The notes below the pieces were generated by a model, which saw only the letters and a list, made by a program, of their open reading frames with translations, did not search any database and was not told the origin of the DNA. Source: Chryseobacterium sp. c4a (GTDB taxonomy: Bacteria; Bacteroidota; Bacteroidia; Flavobacteriales; Weeksellaceae). From it: a stretch of 48,349 nucleotides of DNA. The stretch spans positions 1 to 48,349 of the forward strand of contig NZ_WXVU01000027.1 in NCBI RefSeq assembly GCF_009900745.1, read 5' to 3'. Position numbers and translations under genes: made by a program. Positions within the stretch are counted from its first letter, which is position 1; every line of letters begins with the position of its first letter. Shown piece by piece: positions 41,524 to 48,349 of this stretch.

Positions 41524-42027
41524 ATGCAACTTTCAGAAGCTAAAGAAAAATACATTCAAACCTGGGGAACCTTTGCGACCAATTGGGGAATAAACCGTAC
41601 CATGGCGCAGGTACATGCATTACTTTTAGCGAGTGGCAAACCATTGTCAACAGATGAGGTGATGGAACAACTGGAAATTTCAAGAGGAAATGCCAATATG
41701 AATCTCCGTGCTTTAATTGACTGGGGTATTGTAAGAAAAGAATTTATAAAAGGAGATCGTAAAGAATACTTTGTTGCAGAAAAAGATGTGTGGTACCTTT
41801 TCAAACAAATTACCAAAGAACGCAGAAAAAGAGAGATTGAACCTGTCATTTCCTTTCTTGAAGAACTAAGGAATATTGAAGATAACGATTCGGAAGAAGC
41901 CAAAGAATTTATCAAATTAATGGATGATTTTAGTTCTGTCACCGGGAAGATCAACAACATTATGGATCTGGCGATAAAAAGTGATGATCACTGGCTGGTA
42001 GGAAAAATTACCAACCTGCTGAAATAG
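41524..42027 (+). CDS. GbsR/MarR family transcriptional regulator
   Basis: A 167-residue winged-helix regulator. The start with GTFATNWGINRTMAQVHALLLAS is typical for GbsR-like proteins. The recognition helix is LSTDEVMEQLEISRGNANMNLRALIDWGIV, the wing has KGDRKEYFVAE, and a C-terminal coiled dimerisation helix region follows. It is the first gene of a rightward cluster and has a strong promoter of its own with AT-rich inverted words. Autoregulation and control of the membrane-protein, DCC, SRPBCC, YqjF and TIGR01777 genes downstream are inferred. Confidence 0.9.
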   Translation: MQLSEAKEKYIQTWGTFATNWGINRTMAQVHALLLASGKPLSTDEVMEQLEISRGNANMNLRALIDWGIVRKEFIKGDRKEYFVAEKDVWYLFKQITKERRKREIEPVISFLEELRNIEDNDSEEAKEFIKLMDDFSSVTGKINNIMDLAIKSDDHWLVGKITNLLK

Positions 42028-42101
42028 AATGAAAAGGGATGAGAATCCTTTTTTATTTCAATTAAACTTTCATAAATTACTGAAAATATAATATTTTTAA
42101 A

Positions 42102-42446
42102 ATGTTTAATATTGTTTCATACCTGTTCTTTCTCAGCATCTGCTCTTACATTACCATTGACGTGGGAAGAAGATGCTACCAGGCGGGAAAAGCATATTTG
42201 AAATATTTGTTGCACGACGAAAATCTCTGCCTTACGATCAATAGGATTCTTCTTGGGTGTTACTATCTATTGAATCTGGGATATATCGCAATAAGCCTTA
42301 CTACTTGGGGGAAGATAGACAGTATAGAAGAAATGATAAAGATAACAACAGTGCGTATTGGTTATATCACGCTGATATTATGTGGGTTGCATTATATGAA
42401 CATTTTTACCCTTTATTTTTTGAGAAAAAAGCTAACCTTTAAATAA
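42102..42446 (+). CDS. hypothetical membrane protein
   Basis: A 114-residue protein with three hydrophobic segments (about 4-20, 48-66, 81-105). It is rich in Tyr and Leu. No family recognised. It lies eight bases before the next small membrane-protein gene, so the two probably act together. ATG 42102 follows an AT-rich leader. Confidence 0.65.
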   Translation: MFNIVSYLFFLSICSYITIDVGRRCYQAGKAYLKYLLHDENLCLTINRILLGCYYLLNLGYIAISLTTWGKIDSIEEMIKITTVRIGYITLILCGLHYMNIFTLYFLRKKLTFK

Positions 42447-42453
42447 TACTATT

Positions 42454-42855
42454 ATGGCACTTACAGTTTTAACCACCACGTATAATTTTTCTGCTTACAT
42501 GATCTATTTACCTATTGTAATTACCCTTACAGTCTTGGTATCTCAGTTTCTGTTCAAAAATTCAAAAGCATTTATGATTGATATTTTCCACCAGAAAAAA
42601 GACATTGCAATGGCAACAAATTCCCTTTTTAAGATTGGTTTTTATCTTCTGAACATTGGTTTTGCTCTGTGTATCATTGAGTTTTTTCAAATTGAAACGG
42701 TAGAAAGGCTGGTGGTAGCGTTGAGTAAAAAGATTGGAGGGTTTTCAATTTATTTAGGAATAATGATGCTTTTGAATCTGTTGCTATTCCTGAAAGGACG
42801 TAAACACGCATTGAACAAAGAAAAAATGGCAAGTAATGAAAACATTAATCTTTAG
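42454..42855 (+). CDS. hypothetical membrane protein
   Basis: A 133-residue protein with three membrane segments (about 13-32, 58-78, 95-112) and a basic, Lys-rich tail (KGRKHALNKEKMA). No named family recognised. Spaced eight bases from the upstream membrane protein and 77 bases from the DCC gene. Confidence 0.65.
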   Translation: MALTVLTTTYNFSAYMIYLPIVITLTVLVSQFLFKNSKAFMIDIFHQKKDIAMATNSLFKIGFYLLNIGFALCIIEFFQIETVERLVVALSKKIGGFSIYLGIMMLLNLLLFLKGRKHALNKEKMASNENINL

Positions 42856-42932
42856 AATCTGGATGTATTTTACTTTTAAAATACAGAAAAAGAGGACTAG
42901 AGGAGACTTTTTAAACCTTTAAAATCACAATT

Positions 42933-43745
42933 ATGAAAACGCTCAAAAACCACACATTAATCTACGACAATGAATGTCCGATGTGTAATCTCTATTCCAA
43001 AGGTTTTACTAAATACGGAATGCTGGATGAAGATGGAAGAGAAGCTTTTACAGAACTTTCAGTGAAAAATAAAATACTGATAGACTTCAAACGTGCAAAA
43101 AATGAAATTGCTTTGGTAGATCACAACAAAAATGAAGTCGTTTACGGATTAGACAGTCTCCTCCTTATCATTGGAAACTCTTTTCCATTGTTGGCAAAAA
43201 TTGCTCGGACAAAACCTCTGTATTGGTTTTTTCAAAAACTGTATTCCTTTGTTTCTTACAATAGAAAACAGATTATTCCTTCCTCAAAAGACTATACAGA
43301 ACAATCATGTGTTCCGGATTTTAATCTGAAATACAGAGTGGCATACATCAGTTTTGTTGTTATTTTTTCAGCATATATCTTAAGTCAATTTTCCTTGAAG
43401 CTGGATTTTAATTTAGAACAAAATTTTCTGAGGGAATTCGCTGTTTGTCTTGGTCAGATCGTTTGGCAGACTCTCTTTTTAAAAAGCTATCTTAAAGATA
43501 AAATTTGGGATTATCTCGGAAATATGATGACCGTTTCACTAATAGGAACTTTGCTTTTAATACCTCTTTTATGGATCAGCTTAGCTCCGATTTTCTATCT
43601 CATCTATTTCGGAATTGTTGTTCTTATTATGTTTCTTGAGCATTTGAGAAGATGCAGTCTATTAAATCTGAATTATTTTCCCAGTATTTCATGGATACTG
43701 TTCAGATTAACAGCTCTAATTATCATTATTGTGGCAACCATGTAA
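42933..43745 (+). CDS. DCC-family (DUF393) thiol-disulfide oxidoreductase-like membrane protein
   Basis: A 270-residue protein. The N-terminal domain starts LIYDNECPMCNLYSKGF, the D-x-x-C-x-x-C hallmark of the DCC family (Cys15, Cys18), a thioredoxin-like fold. YGLDSLLLIIG and PLYWFFQKLYSFVSYNRKQI are the further family motifs. After residue 130 there are four to five membrane segments not found in the basic DCC protein, so this is a fusion with a membrane part. Redox or lipid role is unknown. It is part of the GbsR cluster. Confidence 0.82.
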   Translation: MKTLKNHTLIYDNECPMCNLYSKGFTKYGMLDEDGREAFTELSVKNKILIDFKRAKNEIALVDHNKNEVVYGLDSLLLIIGNSFPLLAKIARTKPLYWFFQKLYSFVSYNRKQIIPSSKDYTEQSCVPDFNLKYRVAYISFVVIFSAYILSQFSLKLDFNLEQNFLREFAVCLGQIVWQTLFLKSYLKDKIWDYLGNMMTVSLIGTLLLIPLLWISLAPIFYLIYFGIVVLIMFLEHLRRCSLLNLNYFPSISWILFRLTALIIIIVATM

Positions 43746-43802
43746 AAATAATGAAGAGAATCAGTAAAAACATTTATTGGATTACATTAAAAAAATATTG
43801 AA

Positions 43803-44309
43803 ATGTCCAGAATTTATTTAGAAACCTTGATCAACGCCGATATTCAAATCGTTTTTGATTTAGCAAGAAATATAGATCTGCATCAGCAGTCAACCTCACA
43901 AACTCATGAAAAAGCAATTGCCGGACGTACATCCGGTTTGATTGAAGAAAATGAAACCGTAACCTGGAGAGCAAAACATTTGGGTGTATATCAAAACCTT
44001 ACCACAAAAATTATCAGTATGAAAAAGCCCGGTCAATTTACAGACGAAATGCAGAAAGGAGCCTTCAAATCATTGCATCATCAGCATATTTTTAAAACGA
44101 TAGAAGGTAAAACACTGATGATCGATATTTTTGATTTTGAATCTCCATTAGGCATAATAGGAAAAATATTCAATACACTATACCTTAAAAATTATCTCAC
44201 AAAATTCCTTTTGGAAAGAAACAAATTAATTAAAACAACCGCAGAATCAACAAACCCATCATCACAATCAAAATCTCAACTCCAACAACGAAGTGGTGAT
44301 TTAACCTAG
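43803..44309 (+). CDS. SRPBCC (START-like) family protein
   Basis: A 168-residue protein beginning SRIYLETLINADIQIVFDLARNIDLHQQS, the typical first strand and helix of SRPBCC ligand-binding proteins. TVTWRAKHLGVYQNLTTKI and GQFTDEMQKGAFKSLHHQHIF are the sheet that forms the cavity. FESPLGIIGKIFNTLYLKNYL is the long C-terminal helix. It probably binds a hydrophobic ligand. In many bacteria this domain is fused to the TIGR01777 epimerase; here the epimerase gene is about 1.1 kb downstream. The last 25 residues are Ser/Gln-rich. Confidence 0.82.
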   Translation: MSRIYLETLINADIQIVFDLARNIDLHQQSTSQTHEKAIAGRTSGLIEENETVTWRAKHLGVYQNLTTKIISMKKPGQFTDEMQKGAFKSLHHQHIFKTIEGKTLMIDIFDFESPLGIIGKIFNTLYLKNYLTKFLLERNKLIKTTAESTNPSSQSKSQLQQRSGDLT

Positions 44310-44394
44310 GATAAAATTATATCAATTCCAATACCACAACAATCCAACAATGTACATCCATATCAATCAATTATAATCCATAAAAAAACACATC

Positions 44395-45099
44395 ATGAAT
44401 TTTTTAAAAGCAGAATGGCGAAAATTAGCCATCATCAATTACGAAATCAATCCTGAAATACTGTTAAAATATCTACCGGAAGGTACAGAGCTGGATTTCT
44501 ATAAAGGCAAATGTTATGTAAGCTTAGTTGGTTTTATGTTTTTAAATACAAGATTATTAGGGTTACCTATTCCTTTTCATCGTGATTTTGAAGAAGTGAA
44601 TCTTAGATTTTATGTAAAGAAAAATGAAAATGGAGAATGGAAGCGAGGAGTGGTTTTTATCAAGGAAATTGTTCCTAAGCCTGCTTTAAGTTTTGTTGCA
44701 AACTCTGTTTATAAAGAAAACTATCATACTTTACCGATGAAAAATCTGATTCATCATAAAGAAGATGAATTGTTGATCCAATATTCATGGAAAGATAAAA
44801 GCTGGCATTCCATTCATATTACAGCAGGGAGTAAGTCACAACCTATGGAAGCTGATTCTGAATTTGAATTCATTACAGAACATTATTATGGCTTTACCAA
44901 AAAAGAAAATAAAACCTCAGAATATGAAGTCTGCCATCCAAAATGGGACTACTACCAGGTAAAAGATTATCAATTGGAAATCAATTTTCAGAAAATCTAC
45001 GGTAAAGATTTTGAGGGTCTTGATCATCAGAAACCTATCTCAGTCATGCTAGCCGAAGGTTCGGAAATAGAAGTGAAAACAAAGAAATACATTTTTTGA
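44395..45099 (+). CDS. YqjF-like DUF2071 protein
   Basis: A 234-residue DUF2071 protein (Bacillus YqjF group). Signature pieces: NYEINPEILLKYLPEGTELD, CYVSLVGFMFLNTRLLGLPIP, FEEVNLRFYVKK, KRGVVFIKEIVPK and SVYKENYHTLPM. The fold is related to acetoacetate decarboxylase. The enzymatic function is unknown. Its combination with SRPBCC and TIGR01777 genes is recurrent in bacteria as far as I know. Confidence 0.85.
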   Translation: MNFLKAEWRKLAIINYEINPEILLKYLPEGTELDFYKGKCYVSLVGFMFLNTRLLGLPIPFHRDFEEVNLRFYVKKNENGEWKRGVVFIKEIVPKPALSFVANSVYKENYHTLPMKNLIHHKEDELLIQYSWKDKSWHSIHITAGSKSQPMEADSEFEFITEHYYGFTKKENKTSEYEVCHPKWDYYQVKDYQLEINFQKIYGKDFEGLDHQKPISVMLAEGSEIEVKTKKYIF

Positions 45100-45164
45100 A
45101 AATCAATGCCATATCAATTTTTGTCTCTATTTGAATAGAAGATAACTTTTGATCATCAGAATAA

Positions 45165-45347
45165 GGTAAACGTAGTTTACAGTCTATTTTTAAATTAGGT
45201 CTTTATAATCCTATTTTTTACTTTCAAAAAAAGATCAATACAAATGAATTTGAGTATTTGATTCTTATTTTAGGAATTGAAAATCTTGTAGCAGGAGGCT
45301 TGAGCATATTTTTAAGCAGAAAATTATTTAAAATAAAGAATAGTTAA
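45165..45347 (+). pseudogene. membrane-protein gene remnant (3' end)
   Basis: A 60-codon frame with no start codon, preceded by a stop (TAA 45162). It reads GKRSLQSIFKLGLYNPIFYF and then EFEYLILILGIENLVAGGLSI, a plausible last membrane helix followed by a basic end (SRKLFKIKNS). It fills most of the 330-base gap before the TIGR01777 gene. I read it as the tail of a decayed membrane protein of the same cluster; its family is not clear. Confidence 0.45.
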
Positions 45348-45375
45348 TAAGCTGTACTTCATATCCCTCTAAACG

Positions 45376-45417
45376 CCGTAACCCACATCCCGCACCTCGT
45401 ATCTCATCCTCACCCCA
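45376..45417. repeat. degenerate intergenic repeat (CCTCGTAT-type), copy 3
   Basis: GTAACCCACATCCCGCACC then TCGTATCTCATCCTCACCCC. It shares words and composition with the copies at 18041-18092 and 11922-11970, and lies just before the start of the TIGR01777 gene. Confidence 0.5.
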
Positions 45418-45429
45418 AAAACCAAAAAA

Positions 45430-46329
45430 ATGAAAATAATCATCGCTGCCGGAACCGGATTTCTCGGCCAAAACTTAGAAAAATTCTTTACAGAAAAAGG
45501 AGATCAGGTTTATATTCTGACTCGTAGTCCTAAACGTAACAATGAAATCTATTGGGATGCTAAAACCATAGGTGAATGGAAAAATATTCTTGAGCAGGCA
45601 GATGTTCTCATCAATCTTACAGGAAAATCAGTTGATTGTCGTTATAACGAAAAGAACAAAGCAGAAATTTATACTTCAAGAATTGACAGTACAAAAGCAT
45701 TGCAGGAAGCTGTTGATGGTTGTACTATTCGGCCGAAAATATGGTTGAACGCAAGCTCTGCAACTATTTATGTGCATTCTGAAAAACATTTGAATACAGA
45801 AGAAAACGGAGTGATTGGTGATGATTTTTCAATGAATATATGTAAAAGTTGGGAAGAAGAGTTTTTTAAAACAAGAGATAAAGGAATAAGAAAAGTGGCA
45901 CTTCGTACTTCTATTGTACTGGGGAATAACGGTGGAGCTTTTCCCAAGCTGAAAATGATTACAAAGTTAGGATTGGGCGGAAAGCAGGGAAGAGGAAATC
46001 AAATGGTAAGCTGGATTCATATTGAGGATTTCTGCAGAGCCATAGAATGGATTATTCAACATGATGATATAGAAGGTGCTATCAATATAACGGCTCCGGT
46101 TCCATTATCCAATGGAGCCATGATGGGAACATTAAGAAAGCAACTCAAATCTCCAGTTGGATTGAATGCTTCTGTTTGGCAATTAGAACTTGCTTCTATC
46201 TTTATGAAAACAGAAACCGAACTTTTATTGAAAAGCCGTAATGTATATCCGGGAAAACTAATTAAAGAAGGATTTAAATTTTTCTATCCAACATTTGATG
46301 AGGCTATTGTTAAACTGCTAAAAGAATAA
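45430..46329 (+). CDS. TIGR01777 family NAD-dependent epimerase-like protein
   Basis: A 299-residue short-chain dehydrogenase-fold protein. The nucleotide-binding start is MKIIIAAGTGFLGQNL (G-x-x-G-x-x-G). Family features are DVLINLTGKSVDCRYNEKNKAEIYTSRIDST and NASSATIYVHS, where the usual catalytic Tyr-x-x-x-Lys is replaced. RTSIVLGNNGGAFPKL, QGRGNQMVSWIHIEDFC and the C-terminal DUF1731-type region (FMKTETELLLKSRNVYPGKL) follow. E. coli YfcH belongs here; the substrate is unknown. The last gene of the GbsR cluster. Confidence 0.88.
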   Translation: MKIIIAAGTGFLGQNLEKFFTEKGDQVYILTRSPKRNNEIYWDAKTIGEWKNILEQADVLINLTGKSVDCRYNEKNKAEIYTSRIDSTKALQEAVDGCTIRPKIWLNASSATIYVHSEKHLNTEENGVIGDDFSMNICKSWEEEFFKTRDKGIRKVALRTSIVLGNNGGAFPKLKMITKLGLGGKQGRGNQMVSWIHIEDFCRAIEWIIQHDDIEGAINITAPVPLSNGAMMGTLRKQLKSPVGLNASVWQLELASIFMKTETELLLKSRNVYPGKLIKEGFKFFYPTFDEAIVKLLKE

Positions 46330-46342
46330 TTACTCTTGACAT

Positions 46343-46723
46343 TTATACCAGCCTGCAAGGAACTTCTAGATCCTCAGTGAGGTAGTAGCTGCAACACAAA
46401 CGGTGGTAACCATCAGCAATGATAAGCTCATGCTGCCCTCTTACCAGAAGAATAGGAGAGAGCTTTTTATTCTTTTCTACCTTTTTCAAGTTTTCCTTAA
46501 CGTGAATATTGGTTTCCGGAAGAAGAGCAAGTTTGCTGGCACGAAGAATATCCTTAGATTTTTTGGTAATTGTTTTTGCCCCTTTTAAATTTTCAACAAT
46601 CTTTTGTGCTTCATCAGGCGTAAAAAGAAGCTCCAGATAGTCTAATGCAGCAGGGAAATCATGATCCTCAGGTTCTTTCATCCAGAGGTTATCTTTGGTC
46701 AATGTATTTTTTTTCATAGACAT
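46343..46723 (-). CDS. ParB/sulfiredoxin-like domain protein, orphan
   Basis: A 126-residue protein whose C-terminal half has KKLSPILLVRGQHELIIADGYHRLCC. The pattern P-I-x-V-...-I-x-D-G-x-H-R is the ParB/Srx nuclease-fold signature (usual form P(I/L)xVR...IxDGxHRxxA). No DNA-binding HTH of partition ParB is present, and no parA is near, so this is not a partition protein. A nucleotide-binding or hydrolysing role is possible. It converges with the TIGR01777 gene, their stops being 13 bases apart. Confidence 0.7.
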   Translation of the reverse strand: MSMKKNTLTKDNLWMKEPEDHDFPAALDYLELLFTPDEAQKIVENLKGAKTITKKSKDILRASKLALLPETNIHVKENLKKVEKNKKLSPILLVRGQHELIIADGYHRLCCSYYLTEDLEVPCRLV

Positions 46724-46824
46724 TTTTGAATGGTGATTAAATGATAAATAAAGGTATAAAAATACTTTACAATCTGAGGCATAGCATAAGTCGATTCACG
46801 AAAAAATAATGATCCAAAAAAGAA

Positions 46825-46852
46825 ACTCCTTCAATAGTCACATTGAAGGAGT
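46825..46852 (-). terminator. terminator of the secreted-protein gene
   Basis: Perfect stem ACTCCTTCAAT / ATTGAAGGAGT with a six-base loop. On the minus strand it is followed by TTCTTTTTT. It lies about 55 bases after the stop of the minus-strand gene. Confidence 0.85.
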
Positions 46853-46905
46853 AGAGATTGCGGAAGATAATCTATTGATTTTACAAGATTGTCTTTACCG
46901 TTTAT

Positions 46906-47796
46906 TTAATATTTTCTAGCAAGAAGGACGTTCAAAAGGAATGTACCGGCCCAGTTGCTGCTATTACCAGCGTTAGTTCCCATAAAATCTACACGGGCAA
47001 CAGATACTGTAAGCCTCGTTTTTCCACCCACATTCGCAAGACTTACAAAGGAAGATGTAAATACATCAGGGTAACTTGAATTATTTCCTGCAGTAAGAAT
47101 AGGGTACATATTACTTACGTTGAATGCTGTCCCTTGATATTCATAGACAAGAGTCATTCTACTACTGTTGGTATAACCTGTAGTATCATTCGTTCTACCA
47201 AATGCACTGCTAAAAGATGATTTACTAATGATCCACCAGGCATCGGTACCTGTTCCCGTATCAAAAGAGGCGTTGGCATGGTTTGTCCAGTCTGCAATCG
47301 GTGCACTTGCTCCACTGTGAGGTGGGATCGTAAGTTGTGCTCCATAAATCTCCACATTACTAGGTTTAGGAAGAACGGTGAAAGACAAATCCCATGTTCC
47401 GCCTGTAGTGTTACTATTGTTTACTACTTCAGCATAAGCTCCTAAAGGAATAACAAAAGAGGCAACCGGAGTATTATCTATTCGAAGGGTATTTCCGCTT
47501 GAAGCCTGGAGAGTAATGTTAGAAGAGGAAATATTCTTGATTTTATAAATCCTTCCCGTATAACTTGTTGTTCCGGTTCCGATAACCGGTAGGGTAAATG
47601 TTGTATTACCTGTTCCATTATAAGTGATATAGTGATCATTAGCAAGAACAGCATAGCTAGTGGCTGTGACTTCTTTATAACCGGCTCTTAAAGAACCATT
47701 AACGGCTAGGGTACTGTTGGGAGTTGAGGTGTTAATACCAACTTGTGCGCTTAGAGTCGCAGCAGCAAACAGAAAAATAGAAATGTATTTTTTCAT
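46906..47796 (-). CDS. secreted beta-rich protein of unknown function
   Basis: A 296-residue protein. Signal peptide MKKYISIFLFAAATLSAQVG, then the VGINTSTPNSTLAVNGSLRAG opening that is widespread in flavobacterial tail-fibre-like surface proteins. The rest is Thr/Ser/Gly/Asn-rich and beta-like (YNGTGNTTFTLPVIGTG; ITLQASSGNTLRID). No T9SS sorting domain or lipobox at the end (GTFLLNVLLARKY). Possibly a surface adhesin or fibre; the exact family is not recognised. It is monocistronic with a strong terminator. Confidence 0.72.
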   Translation of the reverse strand: MKKYISIFLFAAATLSAQVGINTSTPNSTLAVNGSLRAGYKEVTATSYAVLANDHYITYNGTGNTTFTLPVIGTGTTSYTGRIYKIKNISSSNITLQASSGNTLRIDNTPVASFVIPLGAYAEVVNNSNTTGGTWDLSFTVLPKPSNVEIYGAQLTIPPHSGASAPIADWTNHANASFDTGTGTDAWWIISKSSFSSAFGRTNDTTGYTNSSRMTLVYEYQGTAFNVSNMYPILTAGNNSSYPDVFTSSFVSLANVGGKTRLTVSVARVDFMGTNAGNSSNWAGTFLLNVLLARKY

Positions 47797-48102
47797 ATTT
47801 ATTTTTTTAAATGTTTTTACAAAAATATATAAAAATAGTATTTAAAAATATTTTCATTAACAAGTTTTAATAATATTTTATCTAAATCTCTATATGGTGA
47901 TATTTATTATGTCTAATGAATTTATGTTTTTTTTATCGTAAGTATCAGTAAATACATTGTTTGTGCTTTATTTATTAATGGAGTCATAATTAATCAAAAA
48001 TTACAGGTATTGGCTGTTTTTTTATAAATGATAAAATAATATTATTTTATTTAGATTAATTATAATTTTTTTGCTAGGTGTAATAGATAGATATACTGGG
48101 GT
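47797..48102. other. AT-rich intergenic region without genes
   Basis: About 300 bases, very AT-rich, between the secreted-protein start and the right-hand IS end. I see no coding frame, RNA gene or clear repeat. It should hold the leftward promoter of the secreted-protein gene, but no good TAnnTTTG match stands out. Confidence 0.5.
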
Positions 48103-48349
48103 TGAAGACTTACCTTTTTTCAAACAGTTAATAAATATAAAATCCCTTCTAATTGACTAAAGATTCTTTAGCATATAGCCAAGGACTAAGTCCATTTAAA
48201 GATGTGTGCGGATGATTACTGTTGTAATCGATTTGCCACTCATAAGCCATTGCATTTACCTCCATTATAGACCCGAATAGGTATGCATCCAAAACGTCTT
48301 CTCTGAATGTACGGTTTAAGCGTTCAATATATGCATTTTGGGCAGGTTT
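48103..48349 (-). mobile_element. IS3-family insertion sequence, right end, second copy (truncated by window edge)
   Basis: The reverse complement of 48103-48332 is identical to 1-230, so this is the same element in opposite orientation. The end at 48103 reads TGAAGACTTACC (TG start). Seventeen more bases of the element are seen here than at the left edge. The flank is ...ACTGGGGT with no extra copy of the end. Confidence 0.88.
48149..48349 (-). CDS. IS3-family transposase, C-terminal fragment, second copy
   Basis: Open from the window edge to TAG at 48149-48151. It reads KPAQNAYIERLNRTFREDV onward, the final part of the DDE integrase domain, and is identical to the left copy where both are visible. 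The extra KPAQNA at its N-terminal side is the usual G.P..NA.IER stretch of the family. Confidence 0.87.
   Translation of the reverse strand, partial: KPAQNAYIERLNRTFREDVLDAYLFGSIMEVNAMAYEWQIDYNSNHPHTSLNGLSPWLYAKESLVN

Noticed and set aside
1..48349. 48-kb composite transposon flanked by inverted IS copies
   Set aside because: The segment is dominated by housekeeping genes (queA, rlmN, E1 dehydrogenase, prenyl synthase), and the edges lie inside a repeat, which fits contig ends. Nothing shows that the segment moves as a unit.
1..48349. CRISPR arrays
   Set aside because: No set of regularly spaced short repeats with unique spacers was seen; the 87-bp repeat at 39543 is coding and the GTTAC words are too short.

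Overview
The window looks like chromosomal DNA of a Chryseobacterium-type bacterium (Bacteroidota, Flavobacteriia, Weeksellaceae). It is AT-rich. It carries a GLPGLI-family protein, type IX secretion (T9SS) sorting domains, SusC-like outer-membrane proteins and the flavobacterial promoter pattern TTG-N19-TAnnTTTG. It also has a GH109 enzyme of the kind known from Elizabethkingia and small GG-leader peptides like those annotated in Chryseobacterium. The assignment comes from gene content only; no search was run.

Both ends are the same IS3-family element in opposite orientation: bases 1-230 equal the reverse complement of 48103-48332, so these are repeat copies facing inward. Left part (0-5.4 kb): the nitrilase half of an RT-nitrilase (DRT type 1-like) defence gene beheaded by the IS, topoisomerase III, a tRNA-Ala-like 3' fragment, a thioesterase, a YvlD-like membrane protein and a T9SS cargo protein. 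5.6-14 kb: S9 peptidase, a hypoxanthine/uracil-DNA glycosylase, a tightly overlapping GH109 / nucleotidyltransferase / sugar-kinase operon (probable GalNAc salvage), a deletion scar joining an M61 peptidase to a class C beta-lactamase, and AIM24. 14-23 kb: housekeeping genes (queA, rlmN, a fatty acid hydroxylase-superfamily protein, a polyprenyl diphosphate synthase, a fused E1 alpha-keto acid dehydrogenase), with a four-helix-bundle (IVP-type) gene between queA and rlmN inside a perfect 21-bp inverted repeat. 23-29 kb: GLPGLI protein, AhpD-like protein, an HxlR regulator divergent from an Old Yellow Enzyme with a GTTAC repeat array between them, three tandem four-cysteine GG-leader peptides, a lipoprotein and a C1 peptidase.

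The most unusual region is 29.1-41.3 kb. It holds an ECF sigma factor, then a membrane-anchored protein combining an anti-sigma-like N-terminus, a TonB-receptor plug, a vWA domain and a T9SS tail. Next come a SusC-like barrel in which no plug can be seen, a thioester alpha-2-macroglobulin with a plug embedded in it, and a vWA lipoprotein with calcium-binding type 3 repeats. Two plugs lacking barrels lie on either side of a barrel lacking a plug. This suggests a surface system in which plug and barrel are supplied by different polypeptides. 41.5-46.7 kb is a GbsR/MarR-headed cluster of membrane proteins, a DCC thiol oxidoreductase, SRPBCC, YqjF/DUF2071 and a TIGR01777 epimerase. An orphan ParB-like protein, a secreted protein and the second IS end follow.
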